This document shows positions 15,656 through 23,017 of a stretch of DNA of 64,000 nt, piece after piece; the first letter of the stretch is position 1, and every line of letters starts with the position of its first letter. The stretch covers positions 124,001 to 188,000 of the forward strand of contig CAYTPV010000007.1 of NCBI GenBank assembly GCA_964440115.1, given 5' to 3'. Source of the stretch: JAEWWD01 sp964440115. GTDB lineage: Bacteria; Bacillota; Clostridia; Christensenellales; CAG-138. Position numbers and translations under genes: made by a program. Below the pieces are notes generated by a model. It had not been told where the DNA came from and searched no databases. It saw only the letters and a list, made by a program, of their open reading frames with translations.

Positions 15656-16920
15656 TCATTCAGGAAACGCTTGAAAACGGAATACGCATTATAGGCGAGA
15701 CAATGGAAAACGTCCGTTCCTGCAGCATTGGGATATGGGTGGGAACGGGTTCCGCCTTTGAAGGCGAAGGGGAGGGCGGAGCTTCCCATTTCATTGAACA
15801 CATGCTGTTCAAGGGGACCGAGCGGCGTACCGCGCAGGATATCGCTGCAGAAATGGATGCCATCGGCGGTAATATCAATGCATTTACCTCTAAGGAATGT
15901 ACCTGCTTTTACGCGAAAGTGCTGGACGAGCATCTAGATCGCGCGGTGGATATACTGTCCGACATCGTACTGAATTCCAAGTTCAATCCGGAGGATATCA
16001 AAAAAGAACAGGGTGTCGTATGCGAAGAAATCCTGATGGTACAGGATAGCCCTGAAGATCTTGCACATGATACCATCGCATCTTTATATTATCAGGGCGA
16101 CCCTTTGTCCAAACCCATACTGGGAACCGAGCAGAGTGTCCGTGCGTTCACACGCGATAGCCTTCTCAACTATATGCACAGGCAATATGTCCCGCGGCAT
16201 ATTGTGGTTTCCGTTGCCGGTCACTTTGAAAAGAACAAACTGATTGATCTTGTGAAAGAGAAATTCGCATCCGTTCCCGGTGGAACCAGGCTGGATTTCG
16301 GTATTAACAAGGCGCCGGGCGGTCGAAGATTCCTTGCGGTTGAAAAGGATATCGAGCAAATCCACATTTGCATGGCCATGCCCGGAACTGCGCTGGACGA
16401 ACCCGATCAATATCCGCTTTTCGTAATGAGCAACGCGCTGGGCGGCAGTATGAGTTCCCGGCTGTTCCAGAAAATCCGTGAGCAGCGCGGTATGGCATAT
16501 TCCATCTATTCGTACCCGACCTGCTACAGGAGCACCGGAAGCTTTTCGTTCTATGCCGGCACCGGCGATCAGCAGGCAGTTGAAGTTGTGCGGCTGATGC
16601 GCGAAGAGATGGAAGAAGTAATCAAGAACGGTTTTACCGAAAAGGAATTTAAACGCTGCAAAGATCAATTAAAGGGCAGCTACCTGCTTGCGCAGGAAGG
16701 TACGTCCAGCCGCATGAACGCACTGGGCAAGACATCACTTTTGCTCGATAAATTATACAGCGAGGAAGAAACGCTCAGCAGAATCGAAGGCGTTACTCTT
16801 GAAGACATACAAAGGATACTTCCCAAGGTTTTGGACATCAACAACATGTCCACTGTATGCGTGGGTAAAGTGAAAAAGCATGAGAAAGAATTGCGAGATC
16901 TGCTGGGTGTGACCGGCTGA
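15652..16920 (+). CDS. pepR: M16 family zinc peptidase (PepR/YmxG type)
   Basis: A 422-residue M16 peptidase related to mitochondrial processing peptidase and Bacillus MlpA. The inverted zinc motif HFIEH is at 46-50, with the downstream Glu region VVCEEILMVQDSPEDLAHD; a second M16 domain (about 170-400) contains the RGMAYSIYS substrate-binding element. In Bacillus the homologue is linked to aprE regulation, but substrates are unclear. It overlaps ylxY by ATGA and follows pnp-ylxY, the conserved order. Confidence 0.92.
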   Translation: MIIQETLENGIRIIGETMENVRSCSIGIWVGTGSAFEGEGEGGASHFIEHMLFKGTERRTAQDIAAEMDAIGGNINAFTSKECTCFYAKVLDEHLDRAVDILSDIVLNSKFNPEDIKKEQGVVCEEILMVQDSPEDLAHDTIASLYYQGDPLSKPILGTEQSVRAFTRDSLLNYMHRQYVPRHIVVSVAGHFEKNKLIDLVKEKFASVPGGTRLDFGINKAPGGRRFLAVEKDIEQIHICMAMPGTALDEPDQYPLFVMSNALGGSMSSRLFQKIREQRGMAYSIYSYPTCYRSTGSFSFYAGTGDQQAVEVVRLMREEMEEVIKNGFTEKEFKRCKDQLKGSYLLAQEGTSSRMNALGKTSLLLDKLYSEEETLSRIEGVTLEDIQRILPKVLDINNMSTVCVGKVKKHEKELRDLLGVTG

Positions 16921-16965
16921 TAAACCAATTCGAAATCATTTACGTAATGGGTGCAGGGGGTAAAC

Positions 16966-17340
16966 ATGGACAAGCTGGATAGTATATTTGCCATGCAGAA
17001 AGCTCTGGATGACGATATTACTTCGCGCAGGCATCTGGAATTCACACCGCAGGAATGGATCCAAAAAGATGTACTTGCCATCGTTGCGGAGCTTGGTGAG
17101 CTGCTGGACGAAGTGAATTTCAAATGGTGGAAAAATCCGAAAGAGATTAAGACTGCGGCCGTACAGGAAGAAATGGTGGATGTTTTCCATTTTTTCATTA
17201 GCATGTGCATCCGGGCGGGCATGAGCGCGGAGGATTTGTTCCGCATTTACTCGGATAAAAACAAGGAAAACGTAGACAGACAGCATGGCCGCTCTCAAAA
17301 GCCCGGATACGCCATTCCCGACAGTGAAGCCGGCGCATGA
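16966..17340 (+). CDS. dUTPase_2/MazG-like nucleotide pyrophosphohydrolase
   Basis: A 124-residue all-alpha NTP pyrophosphohydrolase resembling the dimeric dUTPase family (dUTPase_2), which hydrolyses dUTP or other non-canonical nucleotides to keep them out of DNA. The Mg-binding helices are seen as AELGELLDEVNFKWWKN and EEMVDVFHFFISMCIRAGM; a Lys/Asn-rich segment KNKENVDRQHG follows. The length suggests the short Firmicute form. I start it at ATG 16966 with AGGGGG upstream; GTG at 16951 is in frame but lies in the ribosome site. Exact substrate is not shown. Confidence 0.8.
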   Translation: MDKLDSIFAMQKALDDDITSRRHLEFTPQEWIQKDVLAIVAELGELLDEVNFKWWKNPKEIKTAAVQEEMVDVFHFFISMCIRAGMSAEDLFRIYSDKNKENVDRQHGRSQKPGYAIPDSEAGA

Positions 17341-17354
17341 GATAGGAGGAAGCG

Positions 17355-18539
17355 ATGGCCAGAGTCCGATTCAAAGCGCGTTTTTTTGTATTGGTGATCG
17401 CTATCTTAGCGATTCTGGGAGTCGGTTTGTTTTTCCTGCTTGGCGGTGGCCGGGAAGGAGAACTGCAAACGGGCGTTATGCGCTTGAATTATTCAGCCAA
17501 AACAGTATTGGTGCGCGATGAAGTGAGCGTGACGACCGAGCGTTACGATAAAATACTGTTTGATGTCATTGAGGGCGCGCATGTCAAAGAAGGCGATCAA
17601 ATAGCGCAGGTTTTCAAATGGGGCTATCAGGAAGAAACCATGCAGACGCTTCTTGATGTGCAAAAATCCATATACAACCAGCAGATGACTTTGATAGCCG
17701 ACATTGTCAATCCTGATCTTGACGCGGTGAACCTGCAGATCAAACAGAAGCAGGATGCCATTCGCGCCGCGTCCCGGAAGGAAACAAGCGATGATATGCT
17801 CGTGCTGGAACAGCAGCTCAAAGAGCTTCTTGTCAAGCGTAAGGATATTCTTAAAAACATTCAGCCGGATGAAAAACTGACCGATTTATATCAGCAGGAA
17901 GAACAGCAGCTGAACAACCTGACCGCATGGAAAAGAGATATTATCAATACGGTAGGCGATGGGGTTGTCAGTTTCTATTTCGATGGCTACGAGCAGGCAA
18001 TTTCAGCATCAAAGCTGAATATGCTCAACTCCGACCTGGTGGCAGGCGTACTGCGCGGCAGTAATATATCATCAGGAATAGATACGACGACAGAAAGCCC
18101 ACTGTACAGGCTGATTAACGATTCACATTTTTATATAGCGTTTCTAACGAACAGCTCATCCCCCTTCCGGCTGGTAGAAGGGGAAACCTATACGGTTGCA
18201 TTCGACGGATATTCGGACAAGCCCTTTACCGGTACTGCGCTCGCGCCCATCGTTTCCGAAAAACAGGTGGTTAATATTTTGGAGTTTCAGCAGCCAATGG
18301 GAGACCTGATGGGTATCAGAGTAGTCGGCGTGACAATCATGAAGGATGTAACCGGGCTTACTGTGCCGATAAACGCAATTGAAATGCGTGAAGGCAAGCC
18401 GGGAATACTTCGTGTTTCCGGTAAGGAACAGGTTTGGACGGAAATCGAGGTGCTTGCTGCAGACGAAAAGCAGGCAGTCATACAATCCGCAAATCCTGCT
18501 CAGGCATTGATGGAAGGATTGCGCTATCATAAACCTTAA
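17355..18539 (+). CDS. HlyD-like membrane-anchored adaptor protein
   Basis: A 394-residue protein with one N-terminal span (about 9-32) and an extracytoplasmic region of HlyD/RND-adaptor character: a split lipoyl-like segment (about 50-85, VIEGAHVKEGDQIAQV), a long coiled-coil hairpin (about 95-190) and a beta-rich C-terminal part. Clostridial genomes commonly carry such a protein beside yggS-sepF, without an adjacent transporter, and the same is seen here. Its partner and cargo are unknown; a cell-envelope or division-linked role is suggested by position only. AGGAGG precedes the ATG. Confidence 0.72.
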   Translation: MARVRFKARFFVLVIAILAILGVGLFFLLGGGREGELQTGVMRLNYSAKTVLVRDEVSVTTERYDKILFDVIEGAHVKEGDQIAQVFKWGYQEETMQTLLDVQKSIYNQQMTLIADIVNPDLDAVNLQIKQKQDAIRAASRKETSDDMLVLEQQLKELLVKRKDILKNIQPDEKLTDLYQQEEQQLNNLTAWKRDIINTVGDGVVSFYFDGYEQAISASKLNMLNSDLVAGVLRGSNISSGIDTTTESPLYRLINDSHFYIAFLTNSSSPFRLVEGETYTVAFDGYSDKPFTGTALAPIVSEKQVVNILEFQQPMGDLMGIRVVGVTIMKDVTGLTVPINAIEMREGKPGILRVSGKEQVWTEIEVLAADEKQAVIQSANPAQALMEGLRYHKP

Positions 18540-18596
18540 TAGATGGATTGCGTAATCAAAAATTTAACCGAAAAACATGCTGGATGGTTGGGAAAA

Positions 18597-19277
18597 ATGA
18601 GTATTGAAGATAATTATAAGCATATTCAGGAAGGAATTGCATCTGCATGTGCAGAATCCGGCCGAAAACCCGAAGATATTACCTGCATAGCGGTTACCAA
18701 ATTCGTGAGTGAAGACCGCATCGCTCCGGCGTTTCCGCTCGGCATCAAAAATGTCGGGGAAAACCGGGCGCAAGAATTGATGCAAAAACTGGATTTCTTT
18801 AGATCAAATGGATGTATTGTGCATTTTATTGGACAATTGCAGACAAATAAGGTAAAATATATTATCGGACAAGCTGATTTGATTCAGTCTGTAGACCGTA
18901 TCCCGCTCGCACAGGAACTGGAACGGCACGCTGCTAGGCTCAACGTCCTACAGGATATTCTCGTTCAGGTCAATATCGGGCATGAAGTGCAAAAAGGCGG
19001 GATTGAAGAGGGTAATCTCAATGAATTCCTTCATTCCATGTCCGCAATGCCACATTTACGGGTGAAAGGTCTGATGTGCGTACCGCCTGCTTTAAACGAA
19101 CAGGAAGCTGCACCTTATTTTTCCCGCATGCGAAAGCTGTTTGACCATTCCAAAGGGATAGCTGGGGTATCCATGGAACATCTGTCCATGGGCATGAGCG
19201 GGGATTATAAAGCCGCCATACGAGAAGGCGCTACAATGGTGCGCATAGGAAGTGCATTGTTGGGAGCAAGACACTAA
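18597..19277 (+). CDS. yggS: Pyridoxal phosphate homeostasis protein YggS
   Basis: A 226-residue PLP-binding protein of the alanine-racemase-like barrel fold that buffers pyridoxal phosphate and affects amino-acid and keto-acid balance. Features: ITCIAVTKF with the PLP lysine, GENRAQELMQKL, HFIGQLQTNKVKYI, LVQVNIGHEVQKGG and the C-terminal SMGMSGDYKAAIREGATMVR loop that holds the phosphate. I start at ATG 18597, which gives the normal family length; an earlier in-frame ATG at 18543 has no ribosome site. Adjacent to sepF as in many Firmicutes. Confidence 0.92.
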   Translation: MSIEDNYKHIQEGIASACAESGRKPEDITCIAVTKFVSEDRIAPAFPLGIKNVGENRAQELMQKLDFFRSNGCIVHFIGQLQTNKVKYIIGQADLIQSVDRIPLAQELERHAARLNVLQDILVQVNIGHEVQKGGIEEGNLNEFLHSMSAMPHLRVKGLMCVPPALNEQEAAPYFSRMRKLFDHSKGIAGVSMEHLSMGMSGDYKAAIREGATMVRIGSALLGARH

Positions 19278-19323
19278 AAACGAATGTCAACGGGTTATAA
19301 TCAGATAGACACACCCGTTACAG

Positions 19324-19400
19324 ATATGCCAAGGCTCATACATTACATATGCCAAGGCAAATATGTTCCTCTCCAAGCGCCAACGAATACTATATTCGTT
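19324..19400 (+). promoter_or_regulatory. sepF leader: direct repeats and hairpin
   Basis: Two exact 12-base direct repeats ATATGCCAAGGC (19324-19335 and 19347-19358, 23 bases apart) are followed by an 8-bp hairpin AACGAATA/TATTCGTT (19382-19389 with 19393-19400) ending one base before the ribosome site. A TATAAT sits at 19296-19301. The spacing of the repeats, about two helix turns, fits a regulator site. Confidence 0.4.
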
Positions 19401-19413
19401 TGGAGGAAAGAAC

Positions 19414-19860
19414 ATGGCGAAACTCTTTAACAGATTCCTCGACTACATCGGAATCGAGGAGGCAGAACCGGAAGACGAGTACCAGAGCGAATACTATCCC
19501 GAAAGCCAGATGGAGCAGCCCGATAATGTGGTCACATTCGGTGCGCGCGACAAAAGGCGAACCAATGTCGTCAGTATGCCCGCGGCTTCCCAAATGAAGA
19601 TGATTGTATACCATCCCATCAGCTACGAGGATACACAGAACATCATCGATAATTTGAAGAGCCGCAAACCCGTCATCGTGAATATGGAAGAACTTGAAAT
19701 CGAATGCGCACAGCGTATACTGGATTTCATGGCCGGAGCTGTTTACGCACTCAACGGCACCATATTCAAGATTTCGAGGGGGATATTCGTAGTTGCGCCC
19801 AACAACTACGATGTCATAGGCAACGGAGAAGGCGACTTGGGCGAGGATGGCTTGATCTGA
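19414..19860 (+). CDS. sepF: Cell division protein SepF
   Basis: A 148-residue SepF, the FtsZ-bundling and membrane-anchoring division protein of Gram-positives. The N-terminal amphipathic segment MAKLFNRFLDYIGI is the membrane anchor, then an acidic linker (about 15-65) and the globular SepF domain (about 68-140) with VYHPISYEDTQNIID, LKSRKPVIVNMEELE and RILDFMAGAVYALNG. ATG 19414 is set by TGGAGGAAAG. It lies with yggs and a DivIVA-domain gene, the usual division cluster. Confidence 0.95.
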   Translation: MAKLFNRFLDYIGIEEAEPEDEYQSEYYPESQMEQPDNVVTFGARDKRRTNVVSMPAASQMKMIVYHPISYEDTQNIIDNLKSRKPVIVNMEELEIECAQRILDFMAGAVYALNGTIFKISRGIFVVAPNNYDVIGNGEGDLGEDGLI

Positions 19861-19881
19861 CCGGCTTCGTAGGTAACTTGG

Positions 19882-19909
19882 CGCGCCGAAACATTCGGCG
19901 CGTTTTTTT
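19882..19909 (+). terminator. Terminator between sepF and the DivIVA-domain gene
   Basis: CGCGCCGAA (19882-19890) with TTCGGCGCG (19894-19902), ACA loop, then seven T. The next gene's ribosome site begins about 10 bases later, so the hairpin probably attenuates transcription into that gene rather than ending a unit. Confidence 0.85.
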
Positions 19910-19930
19910 GAACGGAAAGGAGATTGCGGC

Positions 19931-20143
19931 ATGCGCTCTGACGATATCGTAAAGGCCCGGTTTTCTAAGGCATTTCGTGGTTATGACGTTCAGGAGGTCG
20001 ATCTTTTTCTGGACGAGGTTATCCGTACGCTTGATGAACTGGAGCAGGAGCGCAATATATTGTTAACCCGTATAGACGCACTTCTTACCCAGCTTGAAGA
20101 GTATGATGCGCTGTTTGAGCAGAAACCCGCAAGAGAAGAATAA
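19931..20143 (+). CDS. Minimal DivIVA-domain protein
   Basis: Only 70 residues, but these form the N-terminal DivIVA lipid-binding domain: DIVKARFSKAFRGYDVQEVDLFLDE carries the FxxxxxGYxxxEVDxFLD motif that targets negatively curved membrane, followed by a short coiled coil with ELEQERNILLTRIDALLTQLEE. Ordinary DivIVA proteins have 150 or more residues with a long C-terminal coiled coil; here the stop TAA comes right after the first heptads and the following 450 bases have no continuation in frame. It lies directly after sepF, where divIVA is expected. AAAGGAG precedes ATG. Confidence 0.8.
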   Translation: MRSDDIVKARFSKAFRGYDVQEVDLFLDEVIRTLDELEQERNILLTRIDALLTQLEEYDALFEQKPAREE

Positions 20144-20220
20144 CATATTCCGGATGACTGTAATTGCGTCCGCTCTTATGTAAGGGTTTCCAATGATTAG
20201 TAGAGCTGATCGCCTAAACC

Positions 20221-20249
20221 GCAGCCAACGTGGTAACCACGTTGGCTGC
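20221..20249 (+). other. Perfect 13-bp hairpin in the gap after the DivIVA-domain gene
   Basis: GCAGCCAACGTGG (20221-20233) pairs perfectly with 20237-20249 around a TAA loop; TTCAAG follows. It may be a terminator without a strong T-tract. The gap 20144-20602 holds this hairpin and, from 20410, a candidate promoter and leader; no gene was seen. Confidence 0.6.
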
Positions 20250-20409
20250 TTCAAGTCATGCCAGTCGCTATACCTCGCTGCATATCTATCCGCCCTTTTT
20301 ACCGAGAGATAGCTTTGCTTCAAGTAAATATGAAATTTGTGTTTCAATGCCCCTAATACGCGACTTTTTGAATGAGTAAAGGTACTTTTTTTCTGTGCAA
20401 AAAAGGTCT

Positions 20410-20562
20410 TATAATAGAGTTAATAATTACCATTGGAGTATTTTAGCCTTTTTCTTTATATGGTTGCTCATTGTAAAAACAAAATGCGGAAGCCGCTGTC
20501 TGGAGATTGCTTGAGTTGGACTACCTGAGATTACGTCTTAAGACTGATCAAAGGTAATTATT
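20410..20562 (+). promoter_or_regulatory. Candidate promoter and structured leader of the surface-protein gene
   Basis: A perfect TATAAT (20410-20415) has no clear -35. The first bases expected in the transcript, AATAATTACC (20422-20431), are perfectly complementary to GGTAATTATT (20553-20562), so the 5' end and the region before the ribosome site can close a 140-base loop, like the first stem of a riboswitch. Inside are GCGG/CCGC and GTCTTAAGAC self-pairing segments. I compared it by eye with cyclic-di-GMP, cobalamin, SAM, THF and glycine riboswitches and saw no match. Confidence 0.35.
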
Positions 20563-20602
20563 TCAATACGCTGCGGCGCAAACCGGTCAAGGGGGAAGAA
20601 AA

Positions 20603-22744
20603 ATGAAAAAGCTGCGTTTATTGAGCATTATGCTTGCAGCGGTGCTGGTATTCACGCTGGTGCCCATGGCCGCGAATGCGACGCCGCCGGCGATGTATTA
20701 TCCTGTCCGTGTGCAATACGGCGCGGTTTCGGCAGAAAATGTTCAGGTATATAACGGCGTGCCTTACGTGAAGACGGGGGATACGGTAACCGTTACAGCT
20801 GCACTTCCCAGCGGATCGTTCAGCGGGAATTACGATTATTCCAGCCAGGTATTTACACACTGGGTGGCTGACGGAATCGTACTGGCAGACACCCAAAGCC
20901 CCTCAGTTGTATTCAGTATGCCGGGCAATGCTGTCACGTTGGAGGGACATTATAAAACACCCATAACACTAGCTCCCGCATATCCTGCAAATCCATTCCG
21001 CGATCTTTCCGCAACAATGGATGTCGGCAATGACCATATTGGCGTATCATATACGCCGGCCCGTGATTTTGCTGTTGAGCTTATGGGGAACCATGACCTG
21101 TCGCAGTACGCGGATATAGGCGCAGGAGACGTTGAGGCCGCGCGACTACTGAAAAGGGCAATCGCGGAATACCAAGACGCAAGGAATGTTTTTAATGATC
21201 ATTTGCCTTCTAGCGGAATTTCATATTTGGAAAACGCGTTTAGAACCAGAGACAAATACCTGACAATACCGGGGACCGGCGAAGAGGTGCTGATATGTGA
21301 GGAAAACTGGGATCGCATCGTAGACGACTATTTCGCAGTCAGGTTTACAGATCTGCATGAACAGGACTTGGCTGCACTGAAAAACATGCGATTATTTGAG
21401 CGATTATCGGATGGGACCGGATGCCTTACCAGATATCTTTCCGATATCTGGGGTGATCCGTCAGCTGCTACTCGGGGTGTAGACGTATTTATGGCTGATA
21501 TAATGGCGTATCGTGGTGATCTTAATTCGGCATTTAAAAAAGGTTTGTCAGAGGATCTGCTCGAAAAAGTGAAGCGCGAACTGGGCAATTCATTTTATTA
21601 TGAAGTGTATTATGTAGACGGCGGCGGAAACGAAGTAGTTCTGCAGCGGTATACACGTACGCCCAACGACGAAGCTTCTTTAAGAAAATCATTCGGACAA
21701 ATAGGCAGCGCATGGCTAAATCATTGCCAAGCCACATTCAACTATCAAAAAGATGTAGCCGAGGAAGACGGCTACGGCTGCCCCGAGGCGCTGCACTCTA
21801 TTGCGGATAAAGTCCGGGTTCGGTTTGTGACAGACGAGGTGCTGACTTCAGCGGGCGTTCCTTTCGTGACCAATTACACGAATGTGATCGTGCCGGTACC
21901 GTCCGTGCTCGGCGTATCCGGCATTACTCCTAACAAGACCTATAAGAGTACCGACACGGCCGCTTTTTCCACTCAAACGGAAAACCTGTTCGAGGGAGAA
22001 CCTAGCGAGGGCGATCTGCGCCTGCTTCCGGTTTCATGGTGTCTGGATAATTATACGCCGGCCGCCTTTGCGGGTGCATTTGACGGCACGGTCGACATGT
22101 CCGGGTTATCGCGCGGTGATCATAAGTTGACAGTCAGCTTCGTCTATCAGGCTTTTACGGGCGGGGTATGGGTGAATAGAGAAACCGTTGTTCCTTACAC
22201 CGTAAGCTTCCAAGTATCCAAACCTAATTCGAAGAATACACGTACTCTGACCGACAGCGCAACAGGTGTTACGATATCGGGTAATATACACAGTCAGGCA
22301 CGTCTTACAGTTTCGGCACTCAAACTGCATCCGGCAGGTACCTGCGTTGCCTGCGATGAAATACGCAAGGCGCAGGCAGACGGGCAGCTGATACTTGGCT
22401 ATGATATCAGCCTCACGCAAGGCTTTTACGGCAGTCTTACCATTTCCATGCCTGTTGGCGATCAATATGACGGCCAAACTGTGAATATACTGCACTGCAT
22501 AAACAGAAAGCCGGAGACGATTACTGCCACGGTGGCAAACGGGAAAGCCACATTTAGCGTCACGGAACTTTCACCTTTTGCGGTCACGACAGACTTGCTG
22601 GCACCGGATAGCGTGGTGACCGATCCGCCCAAAACGGGCGACTTTGGGTCCCCTTGGGCTTGGTGGCTGATATACGGTTCCGCAGTAGCTGGGTTGGCTG
22701 CGGTGATCGTAACACGAAGAAAACTTACTTTTCGAAAAAGATAA
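20603..22744 (+). CDS. Secreted surface protein with sortase-type C-terminal signal
   Basis: A 713-residue exported protein. Residues 1-26 are a signal peptide ending near ANA. About 30-115 look like an extracellular repeat domain of the type with FTHWVADG and FSMPGNAVTLEGHY. The central 130-460 region is not recognised; it contains DDYFAVRFTDLHEQDLAALK and several Cys residues. A beta-rich C-terminal part ends with FSVTELSPFAV, then PPKTGD near 674, a hydrophobic span and an RRKLTFRKR tail, which is a sorting signal of LPXTG type with a Pro-Pro variant. No sortase is in the window. GGGGGAAG precedes the ATG; a terminator follows, so it is a single-gene unit. Confidence 0.7.
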   Translation: MKKLRLLSIMLAAVLVFTLVPMAANATPPAMYYPVRVQYGAVSAENVQVYNGVPYVKTGDTVTVTAALPSGSFSGNYDYSSQVFTHWVADGIVLADTQSPSVVFSMPGNAVTLEGHYKTPITLAPAYPANPFRDLSATMDVGNDHIGVSYTPARDFAVELMGNHDLSQYADIGAGDVEAARLLKRAIAEYQDARNVFNDHLPSSGISYLENAFRTRDKYLTIPGTGEEVLICEENWDRIVDDYFAVRFTDLHEQDLAALKNMRLFERLSDGTGCLTRYLSDIWGDPSAATRGVDVFMADIMAYRGDLNSAFKKGLSEDLLEKVKRELGNSFYYEVYYVDGGGNEVVLQRYTRTPNDEASLRKSFGQIGSAWLNHCQATFNYQKDVAEEDGYGCPEALHSIADKVRVRFVTDEVLTSAGVPFVTNYTNVIVPVPSVLGVSGITPNKTYKSTDTAAFSTQTENLFEGEPSEGDLRLLPVSWCLDNYTPAAFAGAFDGTVDMSGLSRGDHKLTVSFVYQAFTGGVWVNRETVVPYTVSFQVSKPNSKNTRTLTDSATGVTISGNIHSQARLTVSALKLHPAGTCVACDEIRKAQADGQLILGYDISLTQGFYGSLTISMPVGDQYDGQTVNILHCINRKPETITATVANGKATFSVTELSPFAVTTDLLAPDSVVTDPPKTGDFGSPWAWWLIYGSAVAGLAAVIVTRRKLTFRKR

Positions 22745-22812
22745 CAAGGCTGGGTTTACCTGTATTACGAAAAGAAAAGTAAACACAGGTTGCTGTAGGC
22801 TACTGCATGCCA

Positions 22813-22856
22813 AAAAGGAGAAATTTGCTCGCTGTGCGGGCAAATTCTCCTTTCTT
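22813..22856 (+). terminator. Terminator of the surface-protein gene
   Basis: A long stem with few mismatches, AAAAGGAGAAATTTGCTCGC with GCGGGCAAATTCTCCTTT, then TTCTTG. The small remainder of the gap 22745-23017 shows a possible TACAAT (22972) but nothing firm. Confidence 0.8.
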
Positions 22857-23017
22857 GTTATATAACGAAAGTCGTAAAAAAATTTCCGTCGGCTCGTCAT
22901 AAAACTATGGCAGTGGGCGATTCGACTTGCAGAGCATTAGCGCCTGACGGGTACAATATAGGCAAACGAATGTACGAGAGGTTGCAACCCTGACATGAAT
23001 AGGGTAGAGTAAGGAAT

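Noticed and set aside
20422..20562. Known riboswitch class before the surface protein
   Set aside because: By-eye comparison with c-di-GMP, cobalamin, SAM, THF and glycine classes gave no match, so only a candidate structured leader is reported.
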